From a virus: a DNA stretch of 41,440 nt. The translations under genes were made by a program, and so were the position numbers. The DNA is taken from IMG/VR virus record IMGVR_UViG_3300042866_001856, positions 1 to 41,440 of that record, one strand, 5' to 3'. The notes beneath the pieces were generated by a model, which was not told the DNA's origin, did not search any database, and saw nothing but the letters and a program-made list of their open reading frames with translations. Positions 23,695 to 30,860 of this stretch are shown piece by piece. The first letter of the stretch is position 1. Every line of letters starts with the position of its first letter.

Positions 23695-24076
23695 CGAAAC
23701 AGGATCGGCGGCGTGGGGAAAACATCGTGTATCCCACGCCGTCGAAACTGCGAGGGTCGGCGGCGTGGCGATAACCACGATTTGAAATAAGCGGCATCGG
23801 CAAGAGAAGCGGAAACGTAGAGACTCGGCAGAGAATTGGGGCAAACGAACGCATCCCAGGCGCCGTAAGCAGGTAGCCAATCCTGCCCGATCCTTTTGCT
23901 GGTGCCGTCCAGCGGCCAAAGCGGAAACGTAGAGGCACAAAAAGCGGAGACAGCGGGAAAGACTGCAAGGATCGTCCAGGGGGTCAGCCAATGATCGCTA
24001 CAGGCGGCGTGCTGAGCAACTGTCCGAGGTTGCCGATCCTTTTGCCAACCCATTTCGGGGCGGCGTATGGAGGTGA
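23695..24076. other. Repeat-rich 382-nt non-coding region
   Basis: I see no gene with a sensible start here; minus-strand frames are open but look spurious. Direct repeats: AGCGGAAACGTAGAG at 23808-23822 and 23920-23934; CCGATCCTTTTGC at 23887-23899 and 24033-24045; TCGGCGGCGTGG at 23705-23716 and 23757-23768, with GGCGGCGT again at 24003-24010 and 24059-24066. A 13-bp inverted repeat is listed separately, and CGTGG/CCACG forms a second small hairpin. This could be a second origin or protein-binding region, a structured RNA or a decayed gene. It follows the recombination genes. Confidence 0.55.
23705..23745. repeat. Long inverted repeat in the non-coding region
   Basis: TCGGCGGCGTGGG (23705-23717) pairs with CCCACGCCGTCGA (23733-23745), 12 Watson-Crick pairs plus one G-T, with a 15-nt loop. 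No U-tract follows, so it is not a simple terminator. It could be a protein-binding palindrome, an RNA hairpin or an origin element. Confidence 0.55.
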
Positions 24077-24082
24077 ATGATA

Positions 24083-24349
24083 ATGATGTGGGTTACAGTA
24101 CGAATCGGGCTTTGCGGCAACAAGGTATCTACGGCACTCAAAAAGGATGTCGAGCTGTCTTGCTTGCCGGTTGTAGGCAGTTGGGTTTTGGTTGACGCGG
24201 ATACGGAAAACCTTTCATTCAAGGTCGGCTTTGTCGATGTCTACGTCGACGAAAACCGAGCGTTTGCTGGGTGCGAGCCAATGACATGCGACGTTGACGG
24301 GGCTTTTGAGAGCTATCTTGCTAGCCTACGGGCGAAAGGATGGAGGTAA
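24083..24349 (+). CDS. Hypothetical protein (88 aa)
   Basis: The start is one of several close ATGs (24077, 24083, 24086); the ribosome site GGAGG at 24069-24073 favours 24083. The product is mostly beta (VTVRIGLCG, SWVLVDADTENLSFKVGFVDV), then a helical end. No family recognised. It shares one nucleotide with the next ORF. Confidence 0.45.
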   Translation: MMWVTVRIGLCGNKVSTALKKDVELSCLPVVGSWVLVDADTENLSFKVGFVDVYVDENRAFAGCEPMTCDVDGAFESYLASLRAKGWR

Positions 24350-24519
24350 TGCGAATCCTATTCCTTTGCGTATTTTTCCTAGGGTGCAGATCGCAACCCG
24401 CAACGTATGAAATGATCGAGGTGAAGAATGCGAAAAAATTACGATTTTCTGAAACTCCAATCCAGCCATCAAATCGATTGCTTGATGAGGAAAATAGGCG
24501 ACCTCGAAAGATCCCTTAG
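24349..24519 (+). CDS. Possible small lipoprotein (56 aa)
   Basis: The N-terminus MRILFLCVFFLGCRSQ reads as a short signal peptide ending FLGC, close to a lipobox. The mature part is polar. GGAGG is only 2 nt from the start, closer than ideal. The last 92 nt lie in a different frame inside the next gene. If made, it could be a membrane-anchored phage lipoprotein; translation is not certain. Confidence 0.3.
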   Translation: MRILFLCVFFLGCRSQPATYEMIEVKNAKKLRFSETPIQPSNRLLDEENRRPRKIP

Positions 24520-24670
24520 AGCGATCATTTCGGCTTGCGAAACAGGCGACAGCGGGAGCGAATCGGACAGAGAAACGATAGAAAACATCTGCTCGGATGC
24601 CCTGTCGGAAAAATTCCCGTATGACGAAGGGTCGCTCGCATACGAAGCGATTTTTAAGGCGGGGGAATAA
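24428..24670 (+). CDS. Hypothetical helical protein (80 aa)
   Basis: A strong ribosome site (GAGGTGAAG) precedes the ATG at 24428. The protein is helical and acidic (IGDLERSLRAIISACETGDS...). No family recognised. It lies partly inside the possible lipoprotein frame, and this frame is the better supported of the two. Confidence 0.5.
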   Translation: MRKNYDFLKLQSSHQIDCLMRKIGDLERSLRAIISACETGDSGSESDRETIENICSDALSEKFPYDEGSLAYEAIFKAGE

Positions 24671-24671
24671 C

Positions 24672-25316
24672 ATGGCGAAAAGATGCTCGATATGCACAGA
24701 TGGAATCGAGGCTTCGGGGGTCGACAAGTGCCCGAAGTGCCAAGACTTGACAGACTTGAATGTCGACCGGATTTCAATCCTGCTTCGGCACGCCAAGAAA
24801 ATCCCGCGACGGGCCGAGCGGTACTTGGCCAGGGTCGAGCACTTCCAGGAGATCGACGCTAAAGAGAAGCAACCGCCGAAGGTTGTCGTCGAGGTGATGC
24901 CTGAGCCGGTTATCGAAAAGCGTTGCAAGATTTGCGGAACGCCACCACGGCTCAAGGATCGCAACTGTTGCCGGGAGTGCTTTGGCATCAAAAAAACGAT
25001 CAGCGACCCTTACGAGATTTGCCAATTCTTGATGCAAAAGAGACCTGAAAAGGCGGCTCAATATCAGGCGATGGCAGATCAGCATAGACAGCGGATGATT
25101 GAATCGTCGGCTGACGCAGAAAGGGAGATCCGAACCAACAGACGGCTAGCGGATTTGGCGGCATCGACCAAGCCTTGCAAGCCGAGGATCACAACGACCA
25201 ACGGCTACGAGTCTAACGACAAATACTATAGGTGCGGGCGTTGTCGGCAAGTGCTGACGCGCCCTAGTTGTTTGAAGTGCGAACAGATTATCAAGGGAGA
25301 AATTCAAGATGAGTAA
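24672..25316 (+). CDS. Triple zinc-ribbon hypothetical protein (214 aa)
   Basis: Three cysteine groups are spaced along the chain: CSIC...CPKC (residues about 5-25), CKICGTPP...CCREC (82-102), and CGRC...CLKC (184-203). Each fits a CxxC...CxxC zinc ribbon. Between them are charged helices (ISILLRHAKKIPRRAERYLARV). The start at 24672 lies 1 nt after the previous stop; the longer in-frame start at 24597 is inside that gene. Probably nucleic-acid-binding, possibly regulatory. It overlaps the next gene by 8 nt. Confidence 0.6.
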   Translation: MAKRCSICTDGIEASGVDKCPKCQDLTDLNVDRISILLRHAKKIPRRAERYLARVEHFQEIDAKEKQPPKVVVEVMPEPVIEKRCKICGTPPRLKDRNCCRECFGIKKTISDPYEICQFLMQKRPEKAAQYQAMADQHRQRMIESSADAEREIRTNRRLADLAASTKPCKPRITTTNGYESNDKYYRCGRCRQVLTRPSCLKCEQIIKGEIQDE

Positions 25317-26040
25317 GATTGAACAGTTTTGGCAAGACGCAACGGCTGACGATGTTGCGCGGGTAATGGCAGGGGAGACGGTGGAGGCTAGGTTTCGGGA
25401 TTCGGAAACAGGCCATTGGAAAATAGCGGTGCTTGCTGGATGGAGCAGGTTTAATGAGCGAGATAGGCTGCCGTGGGCCTCGCGCGGAGGGCTTTGCCAT
25501 AAGTTCTGCCAAGTCTACCGCGAGCCCTCTTGGTACGCCAACAAGCCCGATCCAGGGCCGGGGTGGAGGTTGCTGGAGAAGTTTCCACCGGAGGAACTGC
25601 AACCAGAGGATGATTGGTGGGGAGTTGAGAGCAAAGACTGGTTGCCTTCTCGTAGGGCGTGCAGAGGCGAACAGCAAGACGAGGACGTTTGGTATCGCCG
25701 ACGCATCGAGCCGGTTGCGAAGTTTTCCGTTGGGCAGACGGTCAAGGTGGTTGGGCCAAAGGAAAGGCCGGCGATGCACTGGGGCAAGGAAATGGAGCCT
25801 CATATTGGCTTTGCTGGTGTCATCCGAAACATCCCGATCATAGAGGCTGAAGGCACGTTTTACAATCTTGAGGGTATTGGAATTTGGTGTTTCCGGGAGG
25901 ACTACCTTGAGCCGGTGGAGACTGTCGAGAGCAAGCCGGTTTTAATTCGCCGAAGAGTGATCGAGATCGGCGATGAAATTAAGCTACCAAACGGGCGCGT
26001 ACTGGTGTTTAACGGCGAAGGCTTTGAGGTGACGCAGTGA
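25309..26040 (+). CDS. Hypothetical protein with a KOW-like middle (243 aa)
   Basis: The N-terminal domain (DATADDVARVMAGETVEARFRD... about residues 10-60) is followed by Trp-rich segments and a part reading FSVGQTVKVVGP (about 138-149). That part resembles a KOW/SH3-like strand, as in other proteins of this genome (33.4-34.3 kb). The end has GDEIKLPNGRVLVFNGEGF. I know no name for it; it is probably an early or accessory protein. The start has AGGGAGA nearby and overlaps the previous gene. Confidence 0.5.
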   Translation: MSKIEQFWQDATADDVARVMAGETVEARFRDSETGHWKIAVLAGWSRFNERDRLPWASRGGLCHKFCQVYREPSWYANKPDPGPGWRLLEKFPPEELQPEDDWWGVESKDWLPSRRACRGEQQDEDVWYRRRIEPVAKFSVGQTVKVVGPKERPAMHWGKEMEPHIGFAGVIRNIPIIEAEGTFYNLEGIGIWCFREDYLEPVETVESKPVLIRRRVIEIGDEIKLPNGRVLVFNGEGFEVTQ

Positions 26041-26297
26041 GCGAAACTAAAGAAGACTGGGTTTTCGTCTACAAGTGCCGTCTTTGCGGCGAAACGGAAC
26101 GCAATCCCTTTTTGTTTGCCGATAGATTCGAGGTTATTGAAATTATGGTTGATATTAGAATCAGCGGGTCACATCAGACACCAGGCTGCGGCGCAATACG
26201 CAGAACGTGTTTGCATGCGTGCAAGAACGGCGGCGTAGGTGTTTCGGATATACAGGGGGTGATTCAGGCGTCAATTGGCGCAGAGGTGACGCAGTGA
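26037..26297 (+). CDS. Small zinc-ribbon-like protein (86 aa)
   Basis: GTG start overlapping the previous stop. It contains YKCRLCGE (CxxC) early and CGAIRRTCLHAC later, which could form a zinc site with His residues (SGSHQTPGC). No other motif. It shares 4 nt with the next ORF. Confidence 0.45.
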   Translation: MSETKEDWVFVYKCRLCGETERNPFLFADRFEVIEIMVDIRISGSHQTPGCGAIRRTCLHACKNGGVGVSDIQGVIQASIGAEVTQ

Positions 26298-26554
26298 AAC
26301 GCAAAGCAATTGACTACATCGGGGCGTCTGTACTCTTTATTATCATAGCGGCAGGGATCGGCTCGACTTCGCTGAAGCTTGCAGAGTCTTACTACGCCGA
26401 ACCCAGCGACCCCCAACGCTACACAGTCCATTTCGACGGCATCGACTACCAAGACTTGACGCGAATTGGTAGTTTCAGTCACAGCATGAGCTACAAAACC
26501 AAAGCGGGCAAACGTATTGAGTTTCATGGATCTTTTTATGAGGTTGAGCAATGA
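26294..26554 (+). CDS. Single-pass membrane protein (86 aa)
   Basis: GTG start at 26294 in a tight overlap; longer in-frame frames have no good start. One membrane segment, YIGASVLFIIIAAGIGSTSL, follows a short basic N-terminus, then a soluble, beta-looking domain (YTVHFDGIDYQDLTRIGSF). It could be an exported or inner-membrane protein. No family recognised. Confidence 0.5.
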   Translation: MKRKAIDYIGASVLFIIIAAGIGSTSLKLAESYYAEPSDPQRYTVHFDGIDYQDLTRIGSFSHSMSYKTKAGKRIEFHGSFYEVEQ

Positions 26555-26976
26555 CACAATGGAAAGCAAACACCAGGGGCGGGCTTCAATATCGGATCAC
26601 GACCAGAGACCCCGATTCGGATTTCCCGATACGCGGCGAGGTTGAGGACTCAGGATTCGTGATTTACGTGCAGTGGACCGAAGACGGCAGGGTTTACCTG
26701 GACTCCGAAAGCTTATACGACCTACTCCCCATCGAGCCAGAGGCCCCTAGCCCCGCGAAGGTGCGAGTTGATTTGGCTCTGGCGGCTCATTCGTTGCGGG
26801 CGGCAGTCCTTGAGTTTCAGCGAGCAGAGGACGCAAAAGACAAGCTAGGGAAAGCCATGTTTGAAGCTTTCGCGGCGGCTCAAAAAACCGACGTGGTAGT
26901 TAAGATCGACGGCGATTACTACCATTTTTTCGCCAGCGAATTGACGACCCGTTTTCGCAAAATCGAGGTGCTGTAA
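26551..26976 (+). CDS. Hypothetical protein, paralogue of its neighbour (141 aa)
   Basis: The first 65 residues (TRGGLQYRI...VQWTEDGRVYLDSESLYDLLPI) repeat the layout of the next protein, TRGGYWVRG...ETWRSDGRYLVGKESIFDLMEV, so these are related domains. The extra C-terminal half is a long Ala-rich helix (VRVDLALAAHSLRAAVLEF) plus a short basic end. Function unknown. It overlaps both neighbours by 4 and 1 nt. Confidence 0.5.
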   Translation: MTQWKANTRGGLQYRITTRDPDSDFPIRGEVEDSGFVIYVQWTEDGRVYLDSESLYDLLPIEPEAPSPAKVRVDLALAAHSLRAAVLEFQRAEDAKDKLGKAMFEAFAAAQKTDVVVKIDGDYYHFFASELTTRFRKIEVL

Positions 26977-27203
26977 TGATGCGACAATGGCAACCAACGA
27001 CACGCGGCGGCTACTGGGTGCGCGGCATCGAAGAGATCGACAGAGAAGCCGAGTTCCACGATTTACGCGGGCAGGTCGGCAATTACAGCAACGAGCCGCC
27101 AAGCGAAGATTTGGCAGACTGGGCTTGGGAAACTTGGCGGAGCGATGGGCGGTATTTGGTCGGGAAGGAAAGCATTTTTGATTTAATGGAGGTGCAAGAA
27201 TGA
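26976..27203 (+). CDS. Hypothetical protein, short paralogue (75 aa)
   Basis: Related to the N-terminal domain of the preceding gene (same TRGG start and the W...DGRY...GKESIFDL ending). It has no C-terminal helix. Overlap with the preceding gene is 1 nt and with the next 4 nt, so translation is probably coupled. Function unknown. Confidence 0.5.
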   Translation: MMRQWQPTTRGGYWVRGIEEIDREAEFHDLRGQVGNYSNEPPSEDLADWAWETWRSDGRYLVGKESIFDLMEVQE

Positions 27204-27592
27204 ATAAATGGGAAAAAGGGCCGGTTAAACTGGCCAATGGCGACGAGGCTTTCGTTGACGCGATCAACGAGGGGCAAGAGGACTGGCGATACGTCGGCAG
27301 AATTCTTTATCTTCCAGGTCTGTGGATTGCTGCGGGATGGCACGCTAGCGGACGGCTCATGCACGCTAGCGCCTCGAACCCAACAATGTACGCCGAGCCC
27401 GACCACAAATGCAACCTAGCCCCACCGCCGAAGAAAACGGTGCGGGTGCGAGGGTGGCTGGTTGTTTTCGCTAACGGCAAAACTCTTTACTTTGGATACA
27501 GCGACAAGGACACTGCGGTTACGGAAGCTAACGTCCGAGGTTTCGCACTCATCCCAATCGATCGCGAAGTCACGGAAGGGGAGGGGCTATGA
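27200..27592 (+). CDS. Hypothetical protein, tandem paralogue A (130 aa)
   Basis: It begins MNKWEKGPVKLANGDEAFVDA and has NLAPPPKKTVRVRGW in the middle and VTEGEGL at the end. The following gene repeats this plan at high similarity. The WRYVGRI and GWLVVFANGKTLYFG segments suggest a beta domain. No family named. It may be an early host-interaction protein, judging only from its place. Confidence 0.5.
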   Translation: MNKWEKGPVKLANGDEAFVDAINEGQEDWRYVGRILYLPGLWIAAGWHASGRLMHASASNPTMYAEPDHKCNLAPPPKKTVRVRGWLVVFANGKTLYFGYSDKDTAVTEANVRGFALIPIDREVTEGEGL

Positions 27593-27969
27593 GTAACAAA
27601 TGGCAAAAAGGGCCGGTCACACTGGCCAACGGGGAAGAGGCGTTTATCGATGCGATCAATGAGGGGCAGGAGGAATGTCGCTATACGGGTCGAATTCGCA
27701 ATCCCTCAAACGTGGGGCCATATTGGGTTGCTGCGGCATGGCACCTCAACGGGCGATATGCGGGCGATTTATTTCTAGGGGTAAACAACACACGCAACCT
27801 AGCCCCACCGCCAAAGAAAACGATTCTGGTGCAAAGGTGGATTGCGGTTTACCCAAGCGGATCAACCGAAACATTTCTCTGCAAAGCTGAGGCGATCAAG
27901 GAAGTTAAAAAGTTTGGTTTCGCCCTCATCGAAATCGATCTCGAAGTCGAGGAAGGGGAGGGGCTATAA
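27589..27969 (+). CDS. Hypothetical protein, tandem paralogue B (126 aa)
   Basis: A close copy of the preceding gene: NKWQKGPVTLANGEEAFIDAINEGQEE, then NLAPPPKKTILVQRW and VEEGEGL. This is a recent-looking tandem duplication with divergence in the middle. It overlaps the next ORF by 1 nt. Confidence 0.5.
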   Translation: MSNKWQKGPVTLANGEEAFIDAINEGQEECRYTGRIRNPSNVGPYWVAAAWHLNGRYAGDLFLGVNNTRNLAPPPKKTILVQRWIAVYPSGSTETFLCKAEAIKEVKKFGFALIEIDLEVEEGEGL

Positions 27970-28139
27970 TGACCGACCAAGAAATCCTAAACCGGATTGA
28001 TGCGGAGATCGCTAGGGTGCATGCTATCGACGGAAAGAACGACAGCCAAAAAACGAAATTGGCTCGCGTGGCTTATACTCACGGTCTTATTTTCGCCAGG
28101 GCGTTGATTGCGAAACGAAAGGAAGAGGTGGCATTTTGA
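27969..28139 (+). CDS. Hypothetical protein (56 aa)
   Basis: MTDQEILNRIDAEIARV begins the chain; the end is AKRKEEVAF. It is helical and charged, with no family. The TAATG start overlaps the previous stop and its last bases overlap the nuclease start. Confidence 0.45.
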   Translation: MTDQEILNRIDAEIARVHAIDGKNDSQKTKLARVAYTHGLIFARALIAKRKEEVAF

Positions 28140-28513
28140 TCTACATCTACAAAGCCAAATTAATCCGTGAAGTCGATGGCGATACCGTGGAGCTTATGAT
28201 CGACCTGGGATTCGACACATCGCGCAAAGAGCGATTTAGGCTCTACGGCATCGATGCACCGGAGATGAACACTTCAGAGGGCAAAGAGGCGAAGGCGTGG
28301 CTACGGGAGGTACTGCAGCCCCTTGAGGCGATCTACATTGAGACGCTACAGCACAAGACAAAGGCCAAGCGCGATAAGTACGGTCGGTTTCTGGCGGTGT
28401 TGTACAGCGACCTCGGCGACCTTCGAGCAAACCTACCGCCGAAAACACTTGCCCCATCGTCGATCAATGCTCGAATGATTGTCAGAGGTCACGCAAAGGA
28501 AAGGTATTGGTAA
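28136..28513 (+). CDS. Staphylococcal-nuclease-like endonuclease (125 aa)
   Basis: It would cut DNA or RNA with calcium. DGDTVEL (residues 14-20), RFRLYGIDAPE (33-43, with Arg35 and Glu43 at the classic catalytic positions) and DKYGRFLA (80-87, with Arg84) are the thermonuclease signature. There is no signal peptide, so it acts in the cytoplasm. The start is a TTG at 28136, with GGAAGAGGTGG upstream and a 4-nt overlap with the previous gene. Possible roles are host DNA breakdown or DNA repair. Confidence 0.8.
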   Translation: MIYIYKAKLIREVDGDTVELMIDLGFDTSRKERFRLYGIDAPEMNTSEGKEAKAWLREVLQPLEAIYIETLQHKTKAKRDKYGRFLAVLYSDLGDLRANLPPKTLAPSSINARMIVRGHAKERYW

Positions 28514-28732
28514 ATGAACCACATCAAGCAAGTAGTCGAAATACACGATGTCGGATCGCGTCAACTTGAGATTGAGACGACAATATCCGTCGACGATTTT
28601 TGGAAGCTCGCTAACGAGACGAATCGGATTTTTTTGCTTCGCATCAATACTTGGGACTCCAAGACCGGCAAAGCGACGATCAGCCTTATTCCTGGTCGAG
28701 GTGTTGCTTATGTCGAGAAGGAAAGCCCATGA
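28514..28732 (+). CDS. Hypothetical protein (72 aa)
   Basis: ATG starts at the base after the nuclease stop. The chain is strand-rich (LEIETTISVDDFWKLANETNRIF) with no recognisable motif. It overlaps the next ORF by 4 nt. Confidence 0.45.
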   Translation: MNHIKQVVEIHDVGSRQLEIETTISVDDFWKLANETNRIFLLRINTWDSKTGKATISLIPGRGVAYVEKESP

Positions 28733-28890
28733 ACCCCTACCAACCCCCTGACGACGAAAGCCAACTCGACCGGATCGAGCGGAAAATCGACCGGCTCAAC
28801 GGATGGTACTTGCTGACGCTCATCATCGGCGGGGAGCTTACGGCGTTGGGTTTTTTGCTGGTTGAGATTTTGGGCAGATGGAAGTTCTAG
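28729..28890 (+). CDS. Small coiled-coil membrane protein (53 aa)
   Basis: A charged helix (SQLDRIERKIDRLNG) leads into one membrane segment (YLLTLIIGGELTALGFLLVEIL). Such small proteins are sometimes holins or membrane anchors, but this one sits away from the lysis genes. Function unknown. Confidence 0.45.
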   Translation: MNPYQPPDDESQLDRIERKIDRLNGWYLLTLIIGGELTALGFLLVEILGRWKF

Positions 28891-28902
28891 AAAGGCTACT
28901 CG

Positions 28903-30201
28903 ATGAAATTTGAACTACACCAGGGCGATTGCCTCGACGTACTCAAGACCCTTGCGGATTGCTCGGTCGATGCGATTGTGACGGATCCTCCTGCGGGAAT
29001 CGCGTTCATGAACCGCGAGTGGGACCGGGACAAGGGCGGCAAAGCCGACTGGATTCAATGGATGCAATCAGTTGCCGATCAATGCCTGCGGGTAATCAAG
29101 CCCGGAGGCCATGCGTTGGTATGGGCGATTCCTCGGACTAGCCACTGGACCGGGACGGCGTGGGAGGACGCGGGATGGCAGCCAAGGGATAAAATCTACC
29201 ACGTTTTTGGCTCGGGGTTTCCTAAAAGCCTCGACGTATCGAAAGCGATCGACAAGGCGGCAGGGGCAGAACGTGAGGTTGGCCCACTCAAACGAGGGGG
29301 TGATCGACTGCTACGCCTCGAAAACGGTAAGCGAGACGGTGGTGGTACTTGGGGGGATGAATCAGGTCGGAATGCCTACACTTCGATTCCATCTACCGAA
29401 GCGGCTAAGCAATGGGGAGGATGGGGGACAGCATTAAAACCGGCTGCTGAAGAATGGTGGCTGTTTCGCAAGCCCCCTATCAGGACCGTTGCAGCCAACG
29501 TACTCGAACACGGAACGGGCGGGCTGAATATTGATGGGTGCAGGGTGGAGGCGAACGGGGAAACGCCATGCGGCAGCGGTAACCGCCTGGGGACGGGAAA
29601 TACTTACCAGATGAAAGACTACGTTTCGACAAACGGAGGCAACGTCACGCCACCCGAGGGCCGTTTCCCGGCTAATTTTACGCACGATGGCAGCGAGGAG
29701 GTGCTGGCGTTGTTTCCTGACGCCGACGGCGCAAAGAGCAACGGGCGCAAAGGCGAAAACGGATACAGCGGTGGATGGGGATCGGTAGAACAGGCTCCAA
29801 GCTACGGCGACACCGGCAGCGCAGCACGATTTTTCTATTGTGCTAAAGCAAGCCGCGACGACCGGGACGAAGGGTGTGGGGCGTTGGAGCCGACTGAGGC
29901 GGGAATCAAAAACGACAGCGGGCGAGGGTTTAGCGAATCCGACCCTATGGCGGCAGTTATGCGTCACAATCCTCATCCAACAGTCAAACCTACCGACCTA
30001 ATGCGCTACCTATGCCGACTTATCACACCGCCAAACGGCATCATTCTAGACCCCTTCACGGGCTCAGGATCGACCGGAAAGGCGGCGATGGCAGAGGGCT
30101 TTCGGTTCATCGGCATTGAACGCGAGGCTGAATACATCGAGATCGCTAGAGCTAGAATTTCCGCTGAGGCTGAGAAGCCAAGGCAGTTGAGTTTGTTTTG
30201 A
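28903..30201 (+). CDS. DNA methyltransferase (beta-class, N6/N4 type; 432 aa)
   Basis: It would methylate phage DNA, perhaps against host restriction. The catalytic motif DPPA (residues 28-31, in VTDPPAGIAFM) comes first, and the SAM-binding motif I, LDPFTGSGSTGKAA, comes near the C-terminus, the beta-class order. The catalytic motif has Ala where Tyr, Phe or Trp is usual; DPPA is seen in a known group of phage enzymes. No restriction endonuclease is next to it, so it is probably an orphan methylase. A 77-codon frame overlapping its end is not supported as a gene. Confidence 0.88.
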   Translation: MKFELHQGDCLDVLKTLADCSVDAIVTDPPAGIAFMNREWDRDKGGKADWIQWMQSVADQCLRVIKPGGHALVWAIPRTSHWTGTAWEDAGWQPRDKIYHVFGSGFPKSLDVSKAIDKAAGAEREVGPLKRGGDRLLRLENGKRDGGGTWGDESGRNAYTSIPSTEAAKQWGGWGTALKPAAEEWWLFRKPPIRTVAANVLEHGTGGLNIDGCRVEANGETPCGSGNRLGTGNTYQMKDYVSTNGGNVTPPEGRFPANFTHDGSEEVLALFPDADGAKSNGRKGENGYSGGWGSVEQAPSYGDTGSAARFFYCAKASRDDRDEGCGALEPTEAGIKNDSGRGFSESDPMAAVMRHNPHPTVKPTDLMRYLCRLITPPNGIILDPFTGSGSTGKAAMAEGFRFIGIEREAEYIEIARARISAEAEKPRQLSLF

Positions 30202-30442
30202 CCCCAATGAGGCTGGTCCACCTCGGCAAAGGTGCTTGCTGTCTACTGGCAAGAATCCCGCGAAGAGGAATTTCCTCACGGACTGGTGCGCGGTACGTGC
30301 CGGGTTTAATCGGCCCAAACGACCGTTGGCAAGTGGCGTTGAAACTTCCGCTACTTGCCCCAGGGTCGCTCGTTCGAGAGGGCGGGCGGCTCTTTTACGC
30401 TCCGTGTGGGGCGGTTGTTCGGTGGTTTTAATTGAGGGTGAA
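30202..30442. other. About 240 nt without a supported gene, with hairpins
   Basis: An ORF from 30198 (or ATG 30207) to 30431 is possible, but its composition is unlike the neighbours and it lacks a good ribosome site. Within the stretch are an 11-bp hairpin (30328-30338 with 30349-30359) and a short palindrome, GAGGAATTTCCTC (30265-30277). I see no promoter. Confidence 0.4.
30328..30359 (+). repeat. Strong hairpin in the gene-free stretch
   Basis: GGCAAGTGGCG (30328-30338) pairs with CGCTACTTGCC (30349-30359), 11 pairs including one G-U, with a 10-nt loop. No U-tract follows. Could be mRNA structure or a protein site. Confidence 0.5.
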
Positions 30443-30445
30443 ATG

Positions 30446-30697
30446 ATGAGCACAGAAAAAACAGGCAGCGATGAGATTAGGCTGATTCCGGTAGGTGATT
30501 TACCTAGATGGGGCGATGCTGCCGAGGCATCGGAACGCAGCTACCGAAGGGGTTTTATGCACGGCTTTTCGATGGCGATTGACGCAGCGGAAAAAGGCAT
30601 GACCATCGCCGATATGCTTGATTACTTGAACAACGACCTTACTGAGTGGAGAGAGTCGAGCGCGGACAGCGAGAAGATGCCCCCTAATCTTCCTTAA
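30446..30697 (+). CDS. Hypothetical protein (83 aa)
   Basis: ATG 30446 has AGGG 7 nt upstream; an ATG at 30443 is next to it. The sequence is polar with SYRRGFMHGFSMAIDAAEKGM and a short acidic end. No family recognised. It precedes the region with the attenuator-like helices. Confidence 0.5.
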   Translation: MSTEKTGSDEIRLIPVGDLPRWGDAAEASERSYRRGFMHGFSMAIDAAEKGMTIADMLDYLNNDLTEWRESSADSEKMPPNLP

Positions 30698-30722
30698 GCA
30701 GCATATTCCCAAGGATTCAACA

Positions 30723-30860
30723 ATGGTTAAAATGATTGCGTCAGTGTGGCAGCTAGACAAGAAACACAAACCCCCTCGGTGCATCTTTGCGCGATCTAGC
30801 GCACTGGCTGCCACGCTTTTTGCATCGAGGGGGATTTTTTGGACAGGGACGCCAAAATGA
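30723..30860 (+). CDS. Possible leader peptide ahead of the replication gene (45 aa)
   Basis: Ribosome-site-like AAGGA lies 7 nt upstream of the ATG. The frame runs through the long hairpin and its stop TGA overlaps the next gene's ATG (ATGA at 30857-30860), as many pairs in this genome do. It could be a translated leader whose movement affects the helices. A short ORF by chance cannot be excluded. Confidence 0.3.
   Translation: MVKMIASVWQLDKKHKPPRCIFARSSALAATLFASRGIFWTGTPK
30743..30840 (+). promoter_or_regulatory. Attenuator-like region with mutually exclusive helices
   Basis: Helix B: CCCCCTCGGTGCA (30771-30783) pairs with TGCATCGAGGGGG (30821-30833), 13 pairs, followed by ATTTTTT, an intrinsic terminator shape. 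Helix A: AGTGTGGCAGCTAG (30743-30756) pairs with CTGGCTGCCACGCT (30804-30817), 14 pairs with two G-U. A and B cross, so they exclude each other unless they form a pseudoknot. A small GCGC/GCGC hairpin (30789-30802) lies between. This sits right before the replication initiator. Confidence 0.6.

Noticed and set aside
23559-24053. 164-codon minus-strand frame over the repeat-rich region
   Set aside because: Several minus frames are open here because stop triplets are rare by composition; none has a plausible start, and all other genes run on the plus strand.
30198-30431. 77-codon ORF after the methyltransferase
   Set aside because: Arg/Leu-rich, no ribosome site and overlapped by strong hairpins; kept only as a possibility.
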